Positions 35,005-40,342 of a stretch of DNA of 40,342 nucleotides are shown one piece after another; position 1 is the first letter of the stretch; the number at the start of each line of letters is the position of its first letter. A model generated the notes under the pieces. That model ran no database searches, was not told the origin of the DNA, and saw only the letters and a program-made list of their open reading frames with translations. The position numbers and the translations under genes are program-made. This stretch comes from Veillonella sp. VA139 (GTDB lineage Bacteria > Bacillota > Negativicutes > Veillonellales > Veillonellaceae). The stretch is from assembly GCF_003992005.1 (NCBI RefSeq), contig NZ_RQVL01000020.1, positions 1 through 40,342 of the forward strand, read 5' to 3'.

Positions 35005-36726
35005 ATGAGTGAACAGAAGATGATTCGAGGAGCCCGCATACTCCTAGAAACATTGAAGCGCTTGGGAGTGACCGATATATTTGGCTATCCCGGCGGCGCC
35101 GTAATTCCTATATACAATGAAATTTATGATTTCGAGGGGCTCAATCATTACTTGGCACGTCATGAACAAGGAGCAGCTCATGAAGCGGATGGCTATGCCC
35201 GTGCGTCTGGTAAATGTGGTGTTTGCTTAGCCACATCTGGTCCAGGTGCCACAAATCTTGTAACAGGTATTATGACGGCGCATATGGATTCCATTCCCCT
35301 CTTGGCCATCACAGGTCAGGTGGCTAGCCACTTACTAGGGAAAGATGCGTTCCAAGAATCCGACATCATTGGGATTACTATGCCAGTGACAAAAAATAAT
35401 TATTTGGTAAAAGATATCCGTGAAATTGCTAGTATTGTGAAAGAAGCGTACTATCTAGCTACCACAGGTCGACCAGGCCCTGTGCTCGTGGACATCACAC
35501 GAGATGCGCAATTGGCGGAAATTTCCTATGAAGAATTTGAAGCGATTTTCAATGAGCTAGTCTCCTTAGAAGGGTATGATCCAAACTATATTGGACATCC
35601 AAAACAAATTAAAAAAGCCATCGAATTATTGAAAGATGCAAAACGACCTCTTATCGTGGCGGGTCATGGGGTCCTATTATCTGGTGCCACAGAAGAGCTT
35701 TACAAATTAGCCACCACATGCCAAATTCCAGTGACGAATACCTTGTTAGGATTGGGCTCTTTCCCTGGAGAACATCAATTATCCTTAGGTATGTTAGGCA
35801 TGCATGGCACGGTGTATGCGAACTATGCTACCAATGAAGCGGACGTAGTATTGGCATTGGGTATCCGCTTTGACGATCGTATTGCAGGGGTACCGAAGGA
35901 GTTCTGTAAAGATGCTACTATTATCCACGTAGATATTGACCCAGCAGAAATTGGCAAAAATAAACTCATCGATGTGCCAATCGTTGGTGATTTGAAACAT
36001 GTATTGAATGAGATGAATCATGAATTGACTCCACAAACTCATGAAAGTTGGTTGGAACGCATTCGTGAATGGCGTGAAGAATATCCAATTCGCGTTCGTC
36101 CTCACGAAGGCGATTCTCTATTACCACAAAAGGTTATCCATGAAATCGACAATATCGTGAAAGGCAACGCCATCGTGGTCACAGACGTAGGACAACACCA
36201 AATGTGGACGTCTCAATTCATTACTTTCTCCAAGCCGAATACGATCATCACATCTGGTGGTGCCGGTACGATGGGCTTTGGCTTGCCAGCAGCCATCGGT
36301 GCACAAGTAGCAGCACCAGACAAAAAAGTAGTACTCATCACAGGTGATGGGGGCTTACAAATGAACAGCCAAGAATTACTCTTATTGAAAGCTTATAATA
36401 TCCCTGTGAAAGTGGTCATCATCAACAATGCTTTCTTGGGCATGGTGCGCCAATGGCAAGAGTTATTTAATCAACATAGGTATTCCTTCGTAGACTTGTC
36501 CATCAACCCAGATTTTGAAACGTTAGCAAAAGCCTATGGCGTACAAGGGGTGACATTGTCCACTATCGAAGAGTTGCGCAGTCAATTACGAGACCTTATC
36601 TTATCTGACGAGCCAGTAGTGATTAACTGCGTTGTGGAAAAAGAAGAAAATGTATTCCCAATGATTCCAGCGGGTTGCAGCGCCAAAGATATGATTGGAT
36701 TGAAAGGAGGCCCTGACAATGAGTAA
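35005..36726 (+). CDS. ilvB: Acetolactate synthase large subunit
   Basis: Thiamine-diphosphate enzyme making acetolactate and acetohydroxybutyrate. It is 573 residues. The catalytic glutamate is E54 in ARHEQGAAHEADGYAR; the N-terminal domain has FGYPGGAVIPIYNEI and ATSGPGATNLVTG. The ThDP motif is GDGGLQMNSQELLLLKAYNIP with VVIINN following. AGAGG lies upstream of the ATG. It overlaps ilvN by eight bases. Confidence 0.96.
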   Translation: MSEQKMIRGARILLETLKRLGVTDIFGYPGGAVIPIYNEIYDFEGLNHYLARHEQGAAHEADGYARASGKCGVCLATSGPGATNLVTGIMTAHMDSIPLLAITGQVASHLLGKDAFQESDIIGITMPVTKNNYLVKDIREIASIVKEAYYLATTGRPGPVLVDITRDAQLAEISYEEFEAIFNELVSLEGYDPNYIGHPKQIKKAIELLKDAKRPLIVAGHGVLLSGATEELYKLATTCQIPVTNTLLGLGSFPGEHQLSLGMLGMHGTVYANYATNEADVVLALGIRFDDRIAGVPKEFCKDATIIHVDIDPAEIGKNKLIDVPIVGDLKHVLNEMNHELTPQTHESWLERIREWREEYPIRVRPHEGDSLLPQKVIHEIDNIVKGNAIVVTDVGQHQMWTSQFITFSKPNTIITSGGAGTMGFGLPAAIGAQVAAPDKKVVLITGDGGLQMNSQELLLLKAYNIPVKVVIINNAFLGMVRQWQELFNQHRYSFVDLSINPDFETLAKAYGVQGVTLSTIEELRSQLRDLILSDEPVVINCVVEKEENVFPMIPAGCSAKDMIGLKGGPDNE

Positions 36727-37213
36727 AGTACAACAACACCAAGTGTTAGTGATTACAAAAAACAAACCAGGCATCGGGGCTAGAATCCTGTCCCTGTTCA
36801 ATCGTCGTGGGTACTCCGTCACACAAATGACGTCCGGTATTTCGATTCCAAGCCATCATGCACGGATTACTTTGACCGTAGAAACAGACGAAGTACAATT
36901 GGACCAAATCCAAAAACAAATCTACAAACTAGTAGATGCGATTAAGGTGAAAGTATTTTCTCCAGAACAAGTAGTGCGTCGTGAACTTATGCTGATCAAG
37001 GTGAAAGCAGATGTATCTGTACGACCACAAATCATCCAGTTGGCTGACGTATATCGTGGCAGTGTCTTAGACGTAGGTCCTAACTCTATCATGATTGAAA
37101 TCACAGGAGAAACGCAGAAATTAGATGCTTTCATAGAAATTATGAAAGAATATGGCATTCTAGAAATTGCGAAAACAGGTTGCACTGCTATGAGTCGTGG
37201 AGAAAAAATGTAA
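36719..37213 (+). CDS. ilvN: Acetolactate synthase small (regulatory) subunit
   Basis: A 164-residue regulatory partner of IlvB that confers valine feedback inhibition. The N-terminal ACT domain is VLVITKNKPGIGARILSLFNRRGYSV, and the C-terminal part ends with IEIMKEYGILEIAKTG. AAAGGAGG lies eight bases before its ATG, inside the end of ilvB. Its stop overlaps the next ATG (TAATG). Confidence 0.95.
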   Translation: MSKVQQHQVLVITKNKPGIGARILSLFNRRGYSVTQMTSGISIPSHHARITLTVETDEVQLDQIQKQIYKLVDAIKVKVFSPEQVVRRELMLIKVKADVSVRPQIIQLADVYRGSVLDVGPNSIMIEITGETQKLDAFIEIMKEYGILEIAKTGCTAMSRGEKM

Positions 37214-38016
37214 TGGTTATACCAAAGCAAGGTGAGTTGTTACATTACGAAGGAGTTACCTTTATCCGCAATGGGGAAGCGATTTTGCAAGGTGTGGACT
37301 GGCATGTGAACACAGGGGAAAACTGGGCATTACTCGGTCTTAATGGAGCAGGCAAGTCCACCTTACTAGGCATGATTATGGCCTACACTTGTGCCACCCG
37401 TGGTGAGGTGCGTGTCCTAGGACATACCTTTGGGCAATGCGTGTGGAAAGACGTAAAAGATCGCATCGGATTCGTCAGCTCCACATTAGGGCAATTTGAA
37501 CGTACCATGCGAGAGGAAACAGTGCGACAAATTTTGTTATCGGGAGCGCATGGTACCATTGGCGTGTACCGAGAGGTGACAGAGGAAGAAGAACAACGCT
37601 GTGATGAGGTCCTAGCAGATATGGGATTGCAGCATTTACAGCATCGTCACTTTGGGGTACTTTCCACAGGGGAGCAACGCCGTGTTTTAATCGGTCGTGC
37701 TTTGATGACGAGTCCAGACTTGCTCATCTTAGATGAACCATGCAATGGGTTAGACGTACCGAGCCGAGAACAATTGCTCCGTCATCTCAATCGACGGGGG
37801 ACTCAGGACAGTCCTTGTCCATTCATCTATGTGACACACCAAATCGAGGAAATCCTTCCCACTGTCACACATGTGGCACTGCTAAAAGAAGGTAAAATCT
37901 TCCAAGCGGGGCCAAAACGAGAGGTCATTACCGATGAGATTTTATCATCACTCTATGGTTTGTCTGTGAAAGTGACTTGGGTCCAAGATCGACCTTGGCT
38001 GCAAGTACTTTCATAA
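37213..38016 (+). CDS. ABC transporter ATP-binding protein (YlmA/ModF-like), no permease nearby
   Basis: A 267-residue single ATP-binding cassette: Walker A LLGLNGAGKSTLL, signature LSTGEQRRVLIGRAL, Walker B LLILDEPCNGLD and switch His in YVTHQIEEI. It is translationally coupled to ilvN through TAATG. No membrane or binding-protein gene is adjacent, so its partner is unknown; single cassettes of this kind (B. subtilis YlmA, E. coli ModF halves) have unclear roles. The longer frame to 37180 would overlap ilvN and has no ribosome binding site. Confidence 0.82.
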   Translation: MVIPKQGELLHYEGVTFIRNGEAILQGVDWHVNTGENWALLGLNGAGKSTLLGMIMAYTCATRGEVRVLGHTFGQCVWKDVKDRIGFVSSTLGQFERTMREETVRQILLSGAHGTIGVYREVTEEEEQRCDEVLADMGLQHLQHRHFGVLSTGEQRRVLIGRALMTSPDLLILDEPCNGLDVPSREQLLRHLNRRGTQDSPCPFIYVTHQIEEILPTVTHVALLKEGKIFQAGPKREVITDEILSSLYGLSVKVTWVQDRPWLQVLS

Positions 38017-38057
38017 AATGTTTTTATAGAGTGTACAAAGATATTTTTAATCATACT

Positions 38058-38138
38058 GATTTATCATATTAAGTATGGTAAATCCGTAAGCCGAAAGGCT
38101 GAAAATTAGTTGAATTTCACTAGAAAATCTAGTAAATT
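38058..38138 (+). promoter_or_regulatory. ilvC promoter with embedded palindrome and upstream stem-loops
   Basis: TTGAAT (38110-38115), a 17-bp spacer and TAAATT (38133-38138) form a plausible promoter. Its spacer is mostly the palindrome ACTAG-AAAAT-CTAGT (38119-38133). Just upstream are GATTTATCATA/TATGGTAAATC (38058-38068 with 38074-38084) and AGCC-GAAA-GGCT (38089-38100). The first stem-loop lacks a clean T tail, so it is not an obvious terminator. ilvC therefore probably has its own control, apart from the ilvD attenuator. Confidence 0.5.
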
Positions 38139-38166
38139 ATAAACATCATTATGTATTACAAAGTAG

Positions 38167-39189
<1,023 letters not shown>

Positions 39190-40060
39190 GTCGTCTCTTG
39201 TGACGCTATGTAGCCTTGTGGCGTTCTTGAATACATAGGGCAAAGGGAAGAGCACGACATGTTCCTCCGCAAACTGATACAGTGGTTAGGTTTGCTCCAG
39301 AACATGTCGTGCTCTTCTTGTGTTTGTGTGATTTAGGTAGTGAGGGGACGCCACAAAGGCTACTACTCGTAACGGCGTTCCTCATGGGATTGGAAGACCG
39401 CAATATACTCCTTCTCAAACTGATACGGCGATTAGGTTTGTTCAGGAGCATGTTGCGGTCTTTTGCGTTTGTGTGATTTAGGCAGTAAGGGAACGCCACC
39501 TACTACTCGTAACGGCGTTCCTCAGGGGATTGGAAGACCGTAACACACTCCTTTTCAAAGTGATACAGTGGCTAGGTTTGTTCAGGAGCATGTTGCGGTC
39601 TTTTGCGTTTGTGTGGTTTAGGTAGTGAGGGAACGCCACCTACTACTTGTAACGGCGTTCACTCAGGGGATTGGAAGACCGCAACATACTTCTTCTCAAA
39701 CTGATACAGTGGTTAGGTTTGTTCAGGAGCATGTTGCGGTCTTCTTGTATTTGTGTGATTTAGGCAGTAAGGGAACGCCACCTACTACTCGTAACGGCGT
39801 TCCTCAGGTGATTGGAAGAGTACGGTATACCCCTCACAAACGGTATTTCATAATGTATCGTCACTTGTGATGCTATGTAGTCTGTGTCATTCGTAACTAA
39901 ATAAGATAAAAGGAAGACCGTAACACACCCCTTCTCAAACTGATCCTACGGTAGGTTTGTTCAGGAGCATGTTGTGGTCTTTTGCGTTTATATGATTTAG
40001 GTGTAAGGAACGCTCCACAGGCTACTACTTATAACGCTGTTCCTTAGGTGGTAGGCAAGT
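39190..40060 (+). repeat. Tandem palindromic repeat array downstream of ilvC
   Basis: Order on the plus strand is module C (39190-39246), hairpin A (39247-39317), then alternating B and A units with A at 39394-39463, 39534-39602 and 39675-39743. A truncated A lies at about 39814, a second module C at about 39858-39910, and A again at 39914-39982 with a last degenerate B to about 40055. The A-to-A period is 147, 140 and 141 bases. A1 has the GAGCACGACAT arm, the others GACCGCAACAT. B has arms GGAACGCC and GGCGTTCC. The periodic open frames here (near 39282-39476 and 39625-39870) are chance. Confidence 0.85.
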
Positions 40061-40265
40061 GTAGGTAGGGGATACTCTACTGATGATTATTACGTTGAAA
40101 TTGTAGAAATGGTTGAGTTGATACTAGTTGTGAGTGCTTGTATAGGTAATGTGGCATAGGAGATTACATACAATAGACTATAGAATATGTAAAAACTACA
40201 TTAAAAATATTCATTTCGTTTAAAATTGGGGGGGGTAGAAGGTAAAATAATGAATTTTATTTAAT
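40061..40265. other. Non-coding AT-rich stretch, nothing recognised
   Basis: No reading frame with a ribosome binding site, no clear promoter and no hairpin. A run of eight G lies at about 40229-40236. Confidence 0.6.
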
Positions 40266-40342
40266 GTTAGTGTAAAATGTTTGTGGGAAAATAAAATAGC
40301 AAAAGAAGGTCAACCTTTGTTACAATGAATGTATTCCAAAAA
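40266..40342. repeat. Right copy of 77-bp inverted terminal repeat (contig edge)
   Basis: Exact reverse complement of 1-77. It starts GTTAGTGTAAAATGTTTG and ends with ATGAATGTATTCCAAAAA, which could be the first six codons (MNVFQK) of a frame running off the window, though no well-spaced ribosome binding site precedes it. It is probably the edge of a multicopy insertion sequence. Confidence 0.8.

Noticed and set aside
38051-38108. Hammerhead ribozyme upstream of ilvC
   Set aside because: A CTGA and several GAAA motifs lie near stems, but the CTGATGA core and the three-way junction are not present.
39282-39870. Small proteins encoded in the repeat array
   Set aside because: The period is close to a multiple of three, so frames stay open by chance. 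They lack ribosome binding sites and cross hairpin arms.
39250-39980. CRISPR array
   Set aside because: The period is about 141 bp, far longer than CRISPR units. The sequences between hairpins are themselves conserved, not unique spacers, and no cas genes are present.
39247-39982. Integron attC cassette array
   Set aside because: Hairpins recur regularly, but there are no cassette reading frames between them and no GTTRRRY/RYYYAAC core pairs or integrase.
40325-40342. Transposase start (MNVFQK)
   Set aside because: Only six codons are visible and the nearest purine-rich stretch is too far upstream. It is not enough to call a gene or name an IS family.

Overview
This 40.3 kb window looks like the chromosomal replication-origin region of a low-GC anaerobe of the Negativicutes, most likely Veillonella or a close relative. 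That placement rests on the gene order rpmH-rnpA-yidD-yidC-jag facing away from dnaA-dnaN-yaaA-recF-dciA-gyrB, on AT-rich codon use, and on the respiratory nitrate reductase and ilv loci. No 16S gene is present, so genus is an inference. The two ends carry an exact 77-bp inverted copy of the same sequence. This suggests the window is a whole assembly contig bounded on both sides by one multicopy element.

Layout. 0-1.6 kb: a ferric-reductase-like membrane gene with a Fur-like operator, embedded in arrays of palindromic intergenic repeats. 1.6-10.4 kb: narGHJI (leftward), a Crp/Fnr-family regulator upstream of it, and a divergent narK nitrate/nitrite transporter, with Crp/Fnr-type sites in the shared intergenic region. 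10.4-12.9 kb: the leftward jag-yidC-yidD-rnpA-rpmH cluster. 12.9-20.4 kb: oriC with DnaA boxes on both sides of dnaA, then dnaN, an S4 protein, recF, a DciA-like helicase loader and gyrB. 20.4-25 kb: a LysP-type permease, azlCD, a YbjQ protein and a CNNM/CBS membrane protein. 25.2-25.8 kb: a YefM/YoeB-type toxin-antitoxin pair. 25.9-31.1 kb: a small unknown gene, a second DnaA-box cluster, tRNA-Arg(CCT), a PepSY membrane protein, a MetQ/NlpA lipoprotein and a stand-alone GltD-like oxidoreductase. 31.1-31.4 kb: a compact locus with the plan of the Fst/par type I toxin-antitoxin system. 31.4-39.2 kb: branched-chain amino acid biosynthesis, with a leader peptide and attenuator, ilvD-ilvA-ilvB-ilvN, an ABC ATPase and ilvC. 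39.2-40.3 kb: a long tandem array of the palindromic repeats.

How it fits together. The nar block provides anaerobic nitrate uptake and reduction under a Crp/Fnr-type regulator. The ilv block makes valine, isoleucine and leucine precursors and seems to be controlled by leader-peptide attenuation, while azlCD would export branched-chain amino acids.

The most interesting unexplained or little-described items are these. (1) A type I toxin-antitoxin locus at 31.1-31.4 kb with convergent RNAs, a shared bidirectional terminator and two direct repeats that make the RNAs complementary at the toxin start site. (2) A modular family of long hairpin repeats with compensatory arm changes, always oriented the same way relative to the gene that precedes it and starting at or just after that gene's stop codon. 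(3) A DnaA-box cluster 12 kb from oriC. (4) An intrinsic terminator placed so close to narG that the nar message probably has to read through it. All functional statements come from reading the sequence and from recalled family knowledge; no searches were run.
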